Assembly (NCBI GenBank): GCA_017503065.1
Contig: JAFVTT010000004.1
Location: 1 to 57,982, forward strand
From: Bacteroidaceae bacterium
GTDB taxonomy: Bacteria; Bacteroidota; Bacteroidia; Bacteroidales; Bacteroidaceae
Length of the DNA stretch: 57,982 bases
Direction: 5' to 3'
Under the pieces are notes generated by a model, which saw nothing but the letters and a program-made list of their open reading frames with translations, was not told the DNA's origin and did not search any database. Made by a program: the position numbers and the translations under genes. Shown in pieces: positions 49,565 to 57,843 of the stretch (the first letter of the stretch is position 1; each line of letters starts with the position of its first letter).

Positions 49565-49996
49565 TCATAAGCCATCGGAAAGTGTGTCCATGCCCTTCAT
49601 AGGGGACATCCTCACCATTTGCATGATTTCCATCAGTTCCTCGTCCGTGATGTCCTCTGTGCGGATGAGGAAGGAGAAGAGTTTCTTGGTGGAATTGCCG
49701 AAGAGCGAGTCCTTGACGTCGTCCATTACATTGGCGATATATTTCTCGCGTGTGAATATGGGTGAAAAGACGAAGCAACGTTTGCTCCCCTCCTTTTTGA
49801 AGTGCTCCACATATCCCTTTGCCTCTATGATTTTCAGGAAGGTGGCAATGGTGGTGTATGCAGGACGGGGTTCTGGATATCGCTCTATTATCTCGTGTAT
49901 CGTAAGCGCCTCCGTGGCATCCCATAGCACGTTCATCACCTCCATTTCGGCTTTTGTCAGAGGGCGCAGGTCATTTCTCTTCTTCATATCCTTCAT
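49565..49996 (-). CDS. BlaI/MecI-type transcriptional repressor
   Basis: About 143 residues. A winged-helix DNA-binding domain (LTKAEMEVMNVLWDATEALTIHEIIERY, Y-T-T-I-A-T-F-L-K-I-I-E-A-K-G-Y-V) precedes an acidic helical dimerisation end with an M-x-x-M-V pattern. It is the partner of the M56 protease gene, 18 nt downstream. The start is placed at the ATG at 49996 because a TAAATTTG promoter box (complement 50011-50018) lies upstream of it. The longest frame would start upstream of that box. Another ATG at 49987 is possible. Confidence 0.92.
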   Translation of the reverse strand: MKDMKKRNDLRPLTKAEMEVMNVLWDATEALTIHEIIERYPEPRPAYTTIATFLKIIEAKGYVEHFKKEGSKRCFVFSPIFTREKYIANVMDDVKDSLFGNSTKKLFSFLIRTEDITDEELMEIMQMVRMSPMKGMDTLSDGL

Positions 49997-50251
49997 TGGT
50001 TTTGACACCGCAAATTTAGACACTTCACGTCTTTCGTGCGAGAAAAAGAAGAAAAGAACCCGTGGACGGCACTGTTTTTTAACGTTCGTTATTAGTAATA
50101 AGCCGTGAATTCTTAGTAGTTAACGTTTGTCGCCCCTCAACGGTACTCCATACAAGATGAGGTGTAAGAGCATCATTCGGCCGGCAAATCAGAGAATACT
50201 TTGCCCTGCCCTGTGGTAATGCAACGAAAAAAGCCTATCTTTGCAAACGCA

Positions 50252-50806
50252 ATGGGAATAGTAGAAGTATTGTTGATAGCCATAGGCGTTTCCATGGATG
50301 CCTTTGCCGTGTCCGTGGCCAAGGGAATATCTGCACATAGGGTGGGGTGGAGGCATGCCCTGTTGGCAGGCTCGTGGTTTGGCGGTTTTCAGGCATTGAT
50401 GCCATGTATCGGCTATTTCCTTGGTCTTGGCTTTGCCACATTCATAGGTCAGTGGGACCATTGGGTGGCATGGTCTTTGCTAACCCTCATTGGTGCCAAC
50501 ATGGTCAAGGAGTCTTTCTCCAAGGACGAGGATGAGGTGGCAGGCGGATGGGGATTCTGGCATATGCTCACTCTTGCCGTTGCCACCAGCATAGATGCCT
50601 TGGCCGTGGGTGTTTCCTTTGCCTTTCTGGAAATGTCGGTATGGATGCCTGTCATTGTTATAGGCCTGACCACAATGATGTTTTCCATCGCTGGTGTACT
50701 CTTGGGCAAGAAGGTCGGCGAGCGTTTCAAATCCAAGGCCGAACTTGTCGGCGGCCTCGTCCTCATAGCCATCGGCGTTAAGATACTTTGGGAGCACACG
50801 ATGTAG
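50252..50806 (+). CDS. mntP: Manganese exporter MntP
   Basis: 184 residues with six predicted membrane helices. It has the duplicated MntP motif: V-S-M-D-A-F-A-V-S-V-A-K-G in the first half and T-S-I-D-A-L-A-V-G-V-S-F in the second, whose Asp residues are needed for Mn export. The size matches the family (about 180-190). The ATG at 50252 is only 8 nt past a TATCTTTG box (50236-50243), so the leader must be very short; no riboswitch fits in it. Starts further upstream add non-homologous residues. Confidence 0.93.
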   Translation: MGIVEVLLIAIGVSMDAFAVSVAKGISAHRVGWRHALLAGSWFGGFQALMPCIGYFLGLGFATFIGQWDHWVAWSLLTLIGANMVKESFSKDEDEVAGGWGFWHMLTLAVATSIDALAVGVSFAFLEMSVWMPVIVIGLTTMMFSIAGVLLGKKVGERFKSKAELVGGLVLIAIGVKILWEHTM

Positions 50807-50857
50807 GACGAAGAGTTGTTGTGTCCGACAATGTCAGTGCAATTTCCTGTTATACTT

Positions 50858-50977
50858 TCAGGAATGTCCTGTGGCGATAGAGGAAGCCCCCATGATGAAA
50901 AGCATGTCGAATCCTCGCAGGGTGTCCAGCGAGAGCAAGCGTGAAGGTGTATCGTGTGTGTTTATTCTTGTTTTCAT
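50858..50977 (-). pseudogene. 5' fragment of a DUF5009/HGSNAT-like acetyltransferase gene
   Basis: 39 codons on the minus strand begin MKTRINTHDTPSRLLSLDTL, then R-G-F-D-M-L-F-I-M-G. The R-L-x-S-L-D-x-L-R-G-F-D-M-x-x-I-M-G motif is the N-terminal signature of DUF5009/heparan-alpha-glucosaminide N-acetyltransferase-like membrane proteins (about 370 residues). Right after it the frame shifts into unrelated residues (ASSIATGHS) and stops. No further part of such a gene is seen leftwards, so this is a truncated remnant. Confidence 0.72.
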
Positions 50978-51031
50978 GTGGTTAAAGTTATAAAGAATAA
51001 GTTTATAAATCTTAATATGCCATGCTTTTCT

Positions 51032-51062
51032 TTTGTAGGTTGGGCAAAAAGCGTTAACTTTG
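51032..51062 (+). promoter_or_regulatory. Promoter of the acetyltransferase operon
   Basis: TTTG (51032-51035), 19-nt spacer, TAACTTTG (51055-51062). It is about 70 nt ahead of the start codon at 51131. Confidence 0.8.
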
Positions 51063-51130
51063 ACATCGGAGAATGTCACTTTCCATCATAATATATATAA
51101 TATACACGCACGCACATACACACGAGTATC

Positions 51131-51712
51131 ATGAACAACAAACCCATCCCCTCGGACGAGTTCCGCAAGATGATAGCCGGCGAGGAGTATTCTGCCATAG
51201 ATCCGGTCATGCTGGAGGAATTGAACAGAGTGAAGGACCTCTGCTGGGAGTACAACCAGTTGCGGCCAACCCTGCTGAAGGAAAGGCACGACAAGTTGCA
51301 GGAGATACTGGGGCGTTGCCACGAGGACACGTTCATAGTGCAGCCTTTTTATTGCGACTATGGGCGCAATATCCGTGTTGGCAAGGGCTTCTTTGCCAAC
51401 TTCAACTTCACGGTGCTGGATGAGGCCCACGTCACCATAGGCGACGATTGCTTCATAGGGCCCAACGTGGCCATCTACACAGCATGCCATAGCACCGACC
51501 CCAAGGAACGCAACACCAGGCGCGAGTGGGCGCGCCCCGTCACCATAGGCCATAATTGCTGGATAGGGGGTAGCGTCACCATCCTGCCGGGCGTGACCAT
51601 CGGCCACAACTGCACCATCGGTGCCGGTAGCGTGGTGGTGGGGGACATCCCCGACGGCAGCATTGCCGTGGGCAATCCCTGCCGGGTAATAAAGAACGTC
51701 CCCCTGGAATAA
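51131..51712 (+). CDS. Maa/LacA-type sugar O-acetyltransferase
   Basis: 193 residues. An N-terminal Maltose-acetyltransferase-type helical part is followed by a left-handed beta-helix with hexapeptide repeats: V-T-I-G-D-D-C-F-I-G-P, V-T-I-G-H-N-C-W-I-G-G, V-T-I-L-P-G-V-T-I-G and G-A-G-S-V-V-V. The catalytic His is in T-A-C-H-S-T-D. Acetyl-CoA is the donor and the acceptor is a sugar hydroxyl (galactoside or maltose type). The stop is 9 nt before the next gene, so it is operonic with the MmcQ-like gene and probably the sialate esterase. Confidence 0.92.
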   Translation: MNNKPIPSDEFRKMIAGEEYSAIDPVMLEELNRVKDLCWEYNQLRPTLLKERHDKLQEILGRCHEDTFIVQPFYCDYGRNIRVGKGFFANFNFTVLDEAHVTIGDDCFIGPNVAIYTACHSTDPKERNTRREWARPVTIGHNCWIGGSVTILPGVTIGHNCTIGAGSVVVGDIPDGSIAVGNPCRVIKNVPLE

Positions 51713-51721
51713 GAGACGGAT

Positions 51722-52087
51722 ATGGATATAGAAAGCGTCAGAGACTACTGCCTATCCCTGCCATTGGCAACGGAGGACTTCCCTTTCGACGAAACAACCT
51801 TGGTGTTCCGTGTCTGCGGCAAGATATTTGCCATGATAGACTTGGAGCGTACTGAGTGGTTCGTACTGAAGTGCGACCCCGATCGTGCCATAGAACTACG
51901 CGAACAACATGCCGAGATTTCACCGGCATGGCACATGAACAAGAAACACTGGAACCAACTGAACCTCTACGGCCTTCTGCCCGACGGGTTGGTGCGCTCG
52001 CTCATCCGCCACAGTTATGTCATGGTGGTGCGCAAACTGCCCAAGGCCGTCAGAGAGGCCAATCCGCAGGTGAATATAAACGAATAG
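51722..52087 (+). CDS. MmcQ/YjbR-family protein
   Basis: 121 residues: C-L-S-L-P-L-A-T-E-D-F-P-F, then L-V-F-R-V-C-G-K-I-F-A-M-I-D, then the C-terminal M-N-K-K-H-W-N-Q-L-N and L-I-R-H-S-Y. This is the CyaY-like fold of MmcQ/YjbR proteins, often annotated as DNA-binding; biochemical function is unproven. It lies 9 nt after the acetyltransferase gene and 27 nt before the esterase gene. Confidence 0.93.
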   Translation: MDIESVRDYCLSLPLATEDFPFDETTLVFRVCGKIFAMIDLERTEWFVLKCDPDRAIELREQHAEISPAWHMNKKHWNQLNLYGLLPDGLVRSLIRHSYVMVVRKLPKAVREANPQVNINE

Positions 52088-52114
52088 CATTATAGAAACT
52101 ACCTATAACCAACC

Positions 52115-54187
52115 ATGAAAAGAACCATCCTCCTGCTCTCCCTGCTTGTGACCCTCGTGTCGGCACATGCACAGAAGAAAATCCGTGTGGCTTGCGTGGG
52201 CAACAGCATCACCTACGGCTACACCTTGCCCGACCGCGAACAGAACGCCTATCCATTCAAGTTGCAGAAAATGCTGGGCGATGCCTACGAGGTGGGCAAC
52301 TTCGGGCACTCCGGCGCCACGCTCCTGAACAAGGGACACCGGCCCTACACCAAGGTGAAGGAGTACGAGCAGGCACTGGCCTTTGCCGGCGACATCGTGG
52401 TCATCCACTTGGGCATCAACGATACCGACCCCCGCAACTGGCCCAACTATCAGGACGAGTTCATAGGCGACTACCGTGCCCTCATCCGGGACTTCCGCAA
52501 GGCGAATCCCAAAGCACGTATCCTCATAGCACGCATGACACCTCTGTCCGACAGGCACCGCCGTTACGAGTCGGGCACACGCGACTGGCACGAACAGATA
52601 CAGGAGGCCATTGCCTGTGTGGCGCGTGCCGAGAAGGTTCAGATGATTAACTTCTTCGAACCCTTGCATCCCTATCCCTACATCCTGGAGGATGCCGTAC
52701 ATCCCAATGTGGAGGGTGCGCAGATGCTGGCGGAAATCGTCTACAAGGGCATTACCGGCAACTACGGAGGTCTGCAGATGTCGCCCTTCTACACCGACAA
52801 CATGGTGCTACAATACGGGCGCGACCTCCTCATCCAGGGTACGGCAAATGCCGGAGACAAGGTAACCCTGTCCATAGCAGGGCAGAAGCACCGCACCGTG
52901 GCAGATACCGACGGACAGTGGCATGTCACGCTCTCTCCTATGGCTCCTGGCGGCCCATATACCATGAGGGTAGAGGCAGGTGGAAAGGAACTCCAGTACA
53001 ATAACGTGCTTGCCGGCGAGGTGTGGCTATGCTCCGGCCAGTCAAACATGGAGTTTATGCTCAACCAGTCGGCCACAGGCAGGGAGGACATCCCCTTGGC
53101 CGCGAACCCCAACATCCGCCTCTACGACATGAAGGCCCGCTGGCGCACCAACCCCGTGGAGTGGGATGCCTCGGTGCTCGACTCTCTGAACCATCTGCAA
53201 TATTTCCGCAACACGGAGTGGACGGAGTGCACACCACAAACGGCGGCCCGCTTCTCTGCCATAGCCTATCACTTCGGCCGTATGCTTCAGGACAGCCTCC
53301 AGGTGCCCATAGGACTTATCTGCAATGCCGTGGGAGGTTCGCCCGCCGAGGCATGGGTATCGCGCCGCATGCTTGAGTTCGAGTTTCCTGCCATCCTTCG
53401 CAACTGGACACAGAACGACTTCATACAGCCTTGGGTGCGTGAACGTTCGGCACAGAACGTGCGCAAGTCTGCCAACAAGTTCCAGCGACATCCCTACGAA
53501 CCATGCTATCTCTTTGAGTCTGCCATACTGCCCATGGAGCAGTTCCCCATACGTGGTGTCATCTGGTATCAGGGCGAATCGAATGCGCACAACATAGAGG
53601 CACACGAACATCTCTTCCCACGCCTCGTGCGCAGTTGGCGAGATTATTGGCAGGATGCCGACATGCCTTTCTATTATGTCCAACTCTCTAGCCTCAACCG
53701 TCCCTCGTGGCCTTTGTTCCGCGATAGCCAGCGCCGAATGCTCGCCACCATCAACAATGTGGGTATGGCAGTGTCCTCCGATAAGGGCACCCCCACCGAC
53801 GTGCATCCCACACAGAAGCGCGAGGTAGGGCAGCGCCTGGCCTGCCTGGCCCTGAACGACACCTATGGTTTCCGCCATGTGGTGCCCTCTGGCCCTCTCT
53901 TCCGCCATGTGGAATTCCGCAAGGGCATGGCATACGTATGTTTCGATCATGCCGACGGCCTCCGTCCTGCCAACGAGGGCGAGGAACTCCTAACCTTCGA
54001 GATAGCCGGCGAGGACCGTACTTTCCATCCTGCCAAGGCCGTGGTATTGGAGGATGGCAAGGTGAAAGTGTGGAGCAAGGAAGTTAAGCATCCCGCCATC
54101 GTCCGCTACGGATGGCAACCCTACACCAAGGCCAACCTCGTAAACTCCGTCGGCTTGCCGGCCTCCACCTTCCGTTCGGACTTTTGA
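52115..54187 (+). CDS. Two-domain sialate O-acetylesterase (SGNH hydrolase)
   Basis: 690 residues with a signal peptide (to A-H-A-Q). Two SGNH modules: an N-terminal GDSL-type domain with G-N-S-I-T-Y-G (about 30-36), G-I-N-D and a late D-A-V-H-P-N, and a C-terminal sialate-esterase domain with C-S-G-Q-S-N-M-E-F, W-Y-Q-G-E-S-N and a late H-P-T-Q. Domain order matches EstA/NanS-type dual-domain esterases of Bacteroides and Tannerella, which strip O-acetyl groups from sialic acids so that sialidases can act. Exported. Its neighbours (sugar acetyltransferase, DUF1349-like protein) support a glycan-use locus. Confidence 0.93.
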   Translation: MKRTILLLSLLVTLVSAHAQKKIRVACVGNSITYGYTLPDREQNAYPFKLQKMLGDAYEVGNFGHSGATLLNKGHRPYTKVKEYEQALAFAGDIVVIHLGINDTDPRNWPNYQDEFIGDYRALIRDFRKANPKARILIARMTPLSDRHRRYESGTRDWHEQIQEAIACVARAEKVQMINFFEPLHPYPYILEDAVHPNVEGAQMLAEIVYKGITGNYGGLQMSPFYTDNMVLQYGRDLLIQGTANAGDKVTLSIAGQKHRTVADTDGQWHVTLSPMAPGGPYTMRVEAGGKELQYNNVLAGEVWLCSGQSNMEFMLNQSATGREDIPLAANPNIRLYDMKARWRTNPVEWDASVLDSLNHLQYFRNTEWTECTPQTAARFSAIAYHFGRMLQDSLQVPIGLICNAVGGSPAEAWVSRRMLEFEFPAILRNWTQNDFIQPWVRERSAQNVRKSANKFQRHPYEPCYLFESAILPMEQFPIRGVIWYQGESNAHNIEAHEHLFPRLVRSWRDYWQDADMPFYYVQLSSLNRPSWPLFRDSQRRMLATINNVGMAVSSDKGTPTDVHPTQKREVGQRLACLALNDTYGFRHVVPSGPLFRHVEFRKGMAYVCFDHADGLRPANEGEELLTFEIAGEDRTFHPAKAVVLEDGKVKVWSKEVKHPAIVRYGWQPYTKANLVNSVGLPASTFRSDF

Positions 54188-54217
54188 GAACGGAACCTAT
54201 GCAGGACGAGAGTAGAA

Positions 54218-54280
54218 GCATGGTAGGGACACGGCATGCCGTGTCCGAAAGATTAGAATAAAACGGACTCGGCATGCCGT
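54218..54280 (+). repeat. 63-bp palindromic element, copy 2
   Basis: Same length and ends as 40291-40353. It starts 30 nt after the esterase stop. A C-rich tail (TCTCCCTCCGTCGC...) follows, as in copy 1. Confidence 0.85.
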
Positions 54281-54422
54281 TCTCCCTCCGTCGCTCCGTT
54301 TCTCGTCGCCCTTATCTCAGGGGATAAAGAGAAAAGAAACGCTCTCATCCTCCTTTCTCCCCCTGAGACTGGGGGGCGAAGGGGGGGAGGGGTATGATGA
54401 AACGAAAACGAAATCCTCTTCA

Positions 54423-55070
54423 CTAATTCTTCTTCAACCATTCCTGTCGGCGCAGGTCGGGCAGGTGCTTTATGCTGAAGTGCTCGAACTTGGCCTTGAA
54501 GCCGTCGCCGTCGGGCGAGGCGGCCATGAGGCCTACCTTCACGGGTGTGTTGTCCTGCATCCAGCAATTACGCATCATGATATACTCCTTGTCGTCGAAC
54601 GAATAGAATACCTCCACGGCATCCAGTCGGCGCACGGCCTTTATCCACACGAAGGGGACTGGTTTGTCAAGTTGTACCACGCTCCAGTCGCTGGTGTGGT
54701 GGGTCACCACGGCGCTCAGGTTGTACTTGCCGTCCACGTACTCAATGCCTGTTTTCAGGTAGTTTTCGTGGTCGATGCGTATCATCAGCCCTGCCTGGTC
54801 GAAACGTGTCTTGTACTCGCCGGACACCTTCACCTTCACTTCAAATTCTCCGCCTCTAAGGGTGTAGAGGAACGGGGCATCGTCCACCGTGAAGCCATAG
54901 TGCGAGATACGCCAGTAATCGCTCTGTGGCGTTACGTCCATCAGGAGTGTCCCATCCTTGATTTCCCAACTTTCGGGTTCGTTGAACCACTGCATTTTTT
55001 CCAATGTCTGTGCCATAGTCATAACGCTCAGCAGCATGGCTGCCATCGAGCATAATATTTTCCTTGTCAT
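54423..55070 (-). CDS. Secreted DUF1349-like (ConA-type) protein
   Basis: About 215 residues from the ATG at 55070. A signal peptide ends at T-M-A-Q. The rest is a jelly-roll beta-sandwich of the DUF1349/concanavalin-like type: W-E-I-K-D-G-T-L-L-M-D-V, R-F-D-Q-A-G-L-M-I-R-I-D, H-E-N-Y-L-K-T-G-I-E-Y and V-G-L-M-A-A-S-P-D-G. Such proteins are annotated in regulation of enolase or glycan binding; no enzymatic residues are evident. The start is preferred over an upstream one because a TAAATTTG box (complement 55132-55139) leaves a 56-nt leader. The gene is convergent with the sialate esterase. Confidence 0.85.
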   Translation of the reverse strand: MTRKILCSMAAMLLSVMTMAQTLEKMQWFNEPESWEIKDGTLLMDVTPQSDYWRISHYGFTVDDAPFLYTLRGGEFEVKVKVSGEYKTRFDQAGLMIRIDHENYLKTGIEYVDGKYNLSAVVTHHTSDWSVVQLDKPVPFVWIKAVRRLDAVEVFYSFDDKEYIMMRNCWMQDNTPVKVGLMAASPDGDGFKAKFEHFSIKHLPDLRRQEWLKKN

Positions 55071-55268
55071 ATTTATGTTGTTATTTTCCTTGGTTTTGCA
55101 TAGATTCTTTTCTTTCTCTCTTTGCATTGTGCAAATTTACAACTTTTATTTTGTATTTGAGAATCGAATGCAGGTTTTGAATTGCGACGTTTTTTTAGGG
55201 GGGGGACGGCGTGCCGCATCCGTAGCATCCGCTTTGTAGTGCCGTTTCCAATAATTTTTGGGAAATGG

Positions 55269-55299
55269 TTGTGTTTTATGTGAAATATTATTAACTTTG
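55269..55299 (+). promoter_or_regulatory. Promoter of the candidate ncRNA
   Basis: TTG (55269-55271), 20-nt spacer, TAACTTTG (55292-55299). A near-perfect Bacteroidota promoter with no open reading frame starting behind it. Confidence 0.75.
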
Positions 55300-55303
55300 C
55301 ATC

Positions 55304-55620
55304 GCTTCACTCATGCTGAAAGCCCCTAATGGGCAGATGGTGGGTTGGGCACATAAATATAAAAGGCGTTACTGTACGCTTTGGTTTTGACGTTCTGAGA
55401 ATCTCGCAAGTTCTAAAATCCGTCGAAGACAAAGCAACGGGAAACGCTCTACGTGATGTTTATATGCATCGTATGTGCTGTGTGCTATAATGGCGTCGCA
55501 GGCATCGGTAATTAATATACATCGGTGTGGGGCTTTCAGCGTTGCTCGTTTCAGACGGATTGGGCAATGCGAGAGCCTTCAGAACGTGGAACGGGCAACA
55601 GGACTGGCTCCACGCTTTTT
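55304..55620 (+). ncRNA. Candidate structured non-coding RNA
   Basis: After the promoter at 55269-55299 there is a 12-bp perfect long-range pairing, GCTGAAAGCCCC (55315-55326) with GGGGCTTTCAGC (55529-55540), enclosing about 200 nt. Inside are hairpins: AAAG(G)CGT/ACGCTTT (55362-55382) and TTTGACG/CGTCGAA (55386-55392 with 55421-55427). Outside the closing helix, GTTGC (55541-55545) can pair with GCAAT (55564-55568). The 3' end has CGTGGA/TCCACG followed by C and five T (55585-55620), a likely terminator. No protein of any length fits. It does not match tmRNA, RNase P RNA, SRP RNA or a retron that I can recognise. Call based on promoter, structure and terminator only. Confidence 0.55.
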
Positions 55621-55783
55621 GTTTTATGTCATTACCTTACGGTATTAATTGCTTGCAGGAGCCAAAAGCGAGGTATATGTATTCGCCTATGAGAACCCCA
55701 TTGCGTAGAAGCGGAAGGCTCTGATAATTGTGTTGTGGATGTTTGACTTTACAACCACCTTGCCGGAGTAGAACCGTATTTGA

Positions 55784-55951
55784 GTGAACAATATTAAGCA
55801 TAGAGTTTTTAGTTTAGTTTATAAAGAAACACGGGTAGTCTATGGAGTAACACCAAATGGATTAGATACATGCATTTTAGGTCTATGGGAAAAGCGTTAT
55901 TTGTTATTCAAGCCTAAGAAAAGGAATGTAGATGTTGCATTTCACTTGTGA
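55784..55951 (+). pseudogene. Short open frame, possible protein remnant
   Basis: A GTG-started frame of 55 codons contains H-R-V-F-S-L-V-Y-K, R-V-V-Y-G-V-T-P-N-G and I-L-G-L-W-E-K-R-Y-L-L-F-K-P-K-K. Its regular hydrophobic pattern is more protein-like than chance. I do not recognise it. It starts directly after a stop codon and has no promoter box, so it is probably a remnant or spurious. Confidence 0.25.
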
Positions 55952-56078
55952 ATTAGATGGTTATGGGTATCAGTGTTGTCCGCGTTTTTTTTATGTGTGT
56001 ATTATGAACTATGGTAATTGGACAACGGAGTAAACCGAAAATCCGCTAATAGAGTAGGGAACTGAAAAAAATAAGTAT

Positions 56079-56615
56079 ATGAAAAGGTATGTTAACTTGG
56101 CCGCAGTTTTGATGTCGTTTGTGGTTGTCATGACCCTGTCTTCATGCTTCGGCAAAAAAGCATTGGTGTTGCCGATGGCAGTAAATACTGTTAATACGGT
56201 AGGCCTCTCTGAATTGAACTTGGAAAGGAAGGATTACGAAGTTCTTGACAGGATTACCGCAGAGGCATCCATCATTTACAAAGAGACGTCTGGTGGAGTT
56301 AAGATTATGGATGAAAACGGAGAATGTGAGGTTAGTTATAAAAACACTAAAAAGGGACCAATCATGACTAAGTTCAAAGGTATCTTTAAAGTTGGATATT
56401 TGCATAACGACCATGCAAATGCCGGTTTTAGCAATCCAGAGGACTTAGCACGTAAATTGGCGGTATATCGTCTAATCAATATCTCTAACGAGATGGGCGC
56501 AGATGGTATTATAGAACCGGTAGTTTCTACTAATGTGGCTCAGCAAGACAATAACACGGTAATCTTCAAAACCACGGTGAGTGGAAAGGCCATAAGGTTG
56601 AAGACAAATGATTAA
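56079..56615 (+). CDS. Lipoprotein of unknown function
   Basis: 178 residues with a lipoprotein signal ending L-S-S-C (Cys23). The mature part contains N-T-V-G-L-S-E-L-N-L-E-R-K-D-Y-E-V-L, an Ile/Val-rich strand pair and a final strand (TVIFKTTVSGKAIRL). The look is that of small Prevotella/Bacteroides lipoproteins with a heavy-metal-binding-like fold; I cannot name a family with confidence. Base composition is clearly AT-richer than the rest of the window. The next gene is 42 nt downstream and encodes another lipoprotein, so they are probably one operon. Confidence 0.82.
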   Translation: MKRYVNLAAVLMSFVVVMTLSSCFGKKALVLPMAVNTVNTVGLSELNLERKDYEVLDRITAEASIIYKETSGGVKIMDENGECEVSYKNTKKGPIMTKFKGIFKVGYLHNDHANAGFSNPEDLARKLAVYRLINISNEMGADGIIEPVVSTNVAQQDNNTVIFKTTVSGKAIRLKTND

Positions 56616-56657
56616 GATATAAAGGATAGGTAGATTACACATTTAATATATATTCAT

Positions 56658-57617
56658 ATGAAAAAGTTAATTGCCTTATTTTATTGTTCGTTGATTCTTT
56701 TCGCCATGATGTCTTGTGGGACATCAAAAGTAAGTGTCCCGGTGTCTCTCAAGTGGGTTAATTTGGCCCTGGTTTCGGTGCCTCAAAGTAACAAGTATGT
56801 TAATTTGGAGTATGGCATTCGCCTGAATGTGAGAGATGGTAGGGAAAATCATAAAATCCTCCAGAAATTCGATGCACATCCTATCTTTTTGCCGAGCGTT
56901 TCGGTTGAGCCTGAAATAAAGTCTTTCGTATCAGAAAGTATGCGTAGGTACATGAGAACAATGGGCTTTAACCTTGATGCAGATGTTTCTACCGACTATA
57001 TGATGCAGGTGAGGATAGATAATTATGTTGTAAATTGGCTCTCGGGCATAGGATGGTCTGCAACGGTCAAAATGAGTATAGAAGTATATGATAATAATAG
57101 AAAACTGGTTTATCCAAACACTGTTGTTACCGGTAGGGCCAATAGAAATGCTTCTGCAACAAACTTCACTGTAGTCTCGGAAGTTATCAATGCCGCATAC
57201 GCAAATGCATTGGAAGATGTAGACTGGGACAGAATTGCTTTCTTCTTGGATAAGGCCGATTCTCCCGCATTAGAGGGTAATAAGCAAGTTGCAGGTGCAG
57301 GTAACACGGCTTTGGAAAGCACTGTTATCAGATGGTATGTTGAATCAAATCCCAAGGGAGCAGATATCTATTGGAGAGTCGTGTCTTCTACTCCTGCCGT
57401 AAATAACACAAACCAGACATTCTTGGGATCAACTCCTTATGAGTCAACAGAGACATTTGACATAAAGGGTCTTACATATAATAATTCTGGAAATGTCCAG
57501 ATTGAGATCTCGTGTGAGAAAGGCGGTTATATAACCCAAAAGAAACGTTTTAATCTGAGACAGGTTATTGACCAAAAAGAGATTTCCACCAAGATGAATC
57601 TGATTAAAGACGAATAA
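56658..57617 (+). CDS. Lipoprotein with YajG-like domain and PEGA-like tail
   Basis: 319 residues. The lipobox is M-M-S-C (Cys20). The N-terminal domain (about 30-195) has the YajG-type pattern I-R-L-N-V-R-D-G-R-E-N, D-Y-M-M-Q-V-R-I-D-N-Y, and a K-M-S-I-E-V-Y-D-N-N-R-K-L-V segment. The C-terminal ~100 residues (RWYVESNPKGADIYWRVVSS, STPYESTETFDIKGL, QIEISCEKGGYITQKKRF) look like a PEGA-type beta repeat. The job is unknown; YajG-like lipoproteins sit at the outer membrane. Same AT-rich composition as 56079. A strong hairpin follows at 57630-57663. Confidence 0.85.
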   Translation: MKKLIALFYCSLILFAMMSCGTSKVSVPVSLKWVNLALVSVPQSNKYVNLEYGIRLNVRDGRENHKILQKFDAHPIFLPSVSVEPEIKSFVSESMRRYMRTMGFNLDADVSTDYMMQVRIDNYVVNWLSGIGWSATVKMSIEVYDNNRKLVYPNTVVTGRANRNASATNFTVVSEVINAAYANALEDVDWDRIAFFLDKADSPALEGNKQVAGAGNTALESTVIRWYVESNPKGADIYWRVVSSTPAVNNTNQTFLGSTPYESTETFDIKGLTYNNSGNVQIEISCEKGGYITQKKRFNLRQVIDQKEISTKMNLIKDE

Positions 57618-57629
57618 AGATTGTAAAAT

Positions 57630-57663
57630 AAGAACGAGGGCGCCAGGCGGTGCCCTCGTTCTT
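57630..57663 (+). terminator. Terminator of the lipoprotein operon
   Basis: Stem AAGAACGAGGGC(GCC) with (GGT)GCCCTCGTTCTT, short loop. Lies 13 nt after the stop. Confidence 0.88.
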
Positions 57664-57843
57664 TATGTAAGAGGATTGTTTGGTAAGTTGAAGACTCCAA
57701 ATTTATGTATCAGACGTGTGTTTGTGTGTATACATGTTCTCCTTCCTATATATAATAAATAAGGTATATCCTTCCTTCTTCCCCCTTTTCGTTGCCCTTC
57801 CTGCGCTTTTTTCGTCATTTTCTAAAGAAATCTTTTGCATTCC
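57664..57843. other. AT-rich region upstream of the stable-RNA promoter
   Basis: No gene is seen. The sequence is pyrimidine- and AT-rich, with runs of T and A just upstream of the -33 element, the kind of sequence that could act as an upstream activating element for an rRNA promoter. Confidence 0.45.

Larger units (their letters stand above)
55071..56078. other. One-kb region without a convincing gene
   Basis: The left part (to about 55290) contains a degenerate GGGACGGCGTGCCGCATCCG palindrome (55203-55222). The 55304-55620 part is a candidate structured RNA. To the right, a GTG-started frame (55784-55951, 55 codons) ends just before the AT-richer lipoprotein genes. Base composition becomes AT-rich from about 55740. 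No full-length protein is recognised. Confidence 0.6.

Noticed and set aside
50024..50251. A riboswitch ahead of mntP
   Set aside because: The promoter box leaves only a few bases before the ATG, so no structured leader can be present in the transcript.
55304..55620. tmRNA (ssrA)
   Set aside because: No tRNA-like ends, no CCA and no tag-peptide frame ending in Ala-Ala were found.
55304..55620. Retron msr-msd RNA
   Set aside because: A long-range inverted repeat exists, but no reverse transcriptase gene is in or next to the region.
55527..55724. A 65-codon frame in the candidate RNA region
   Set aside because: It begins inside the closing helix of the RNA, has no promoter of its own and shows no domain.
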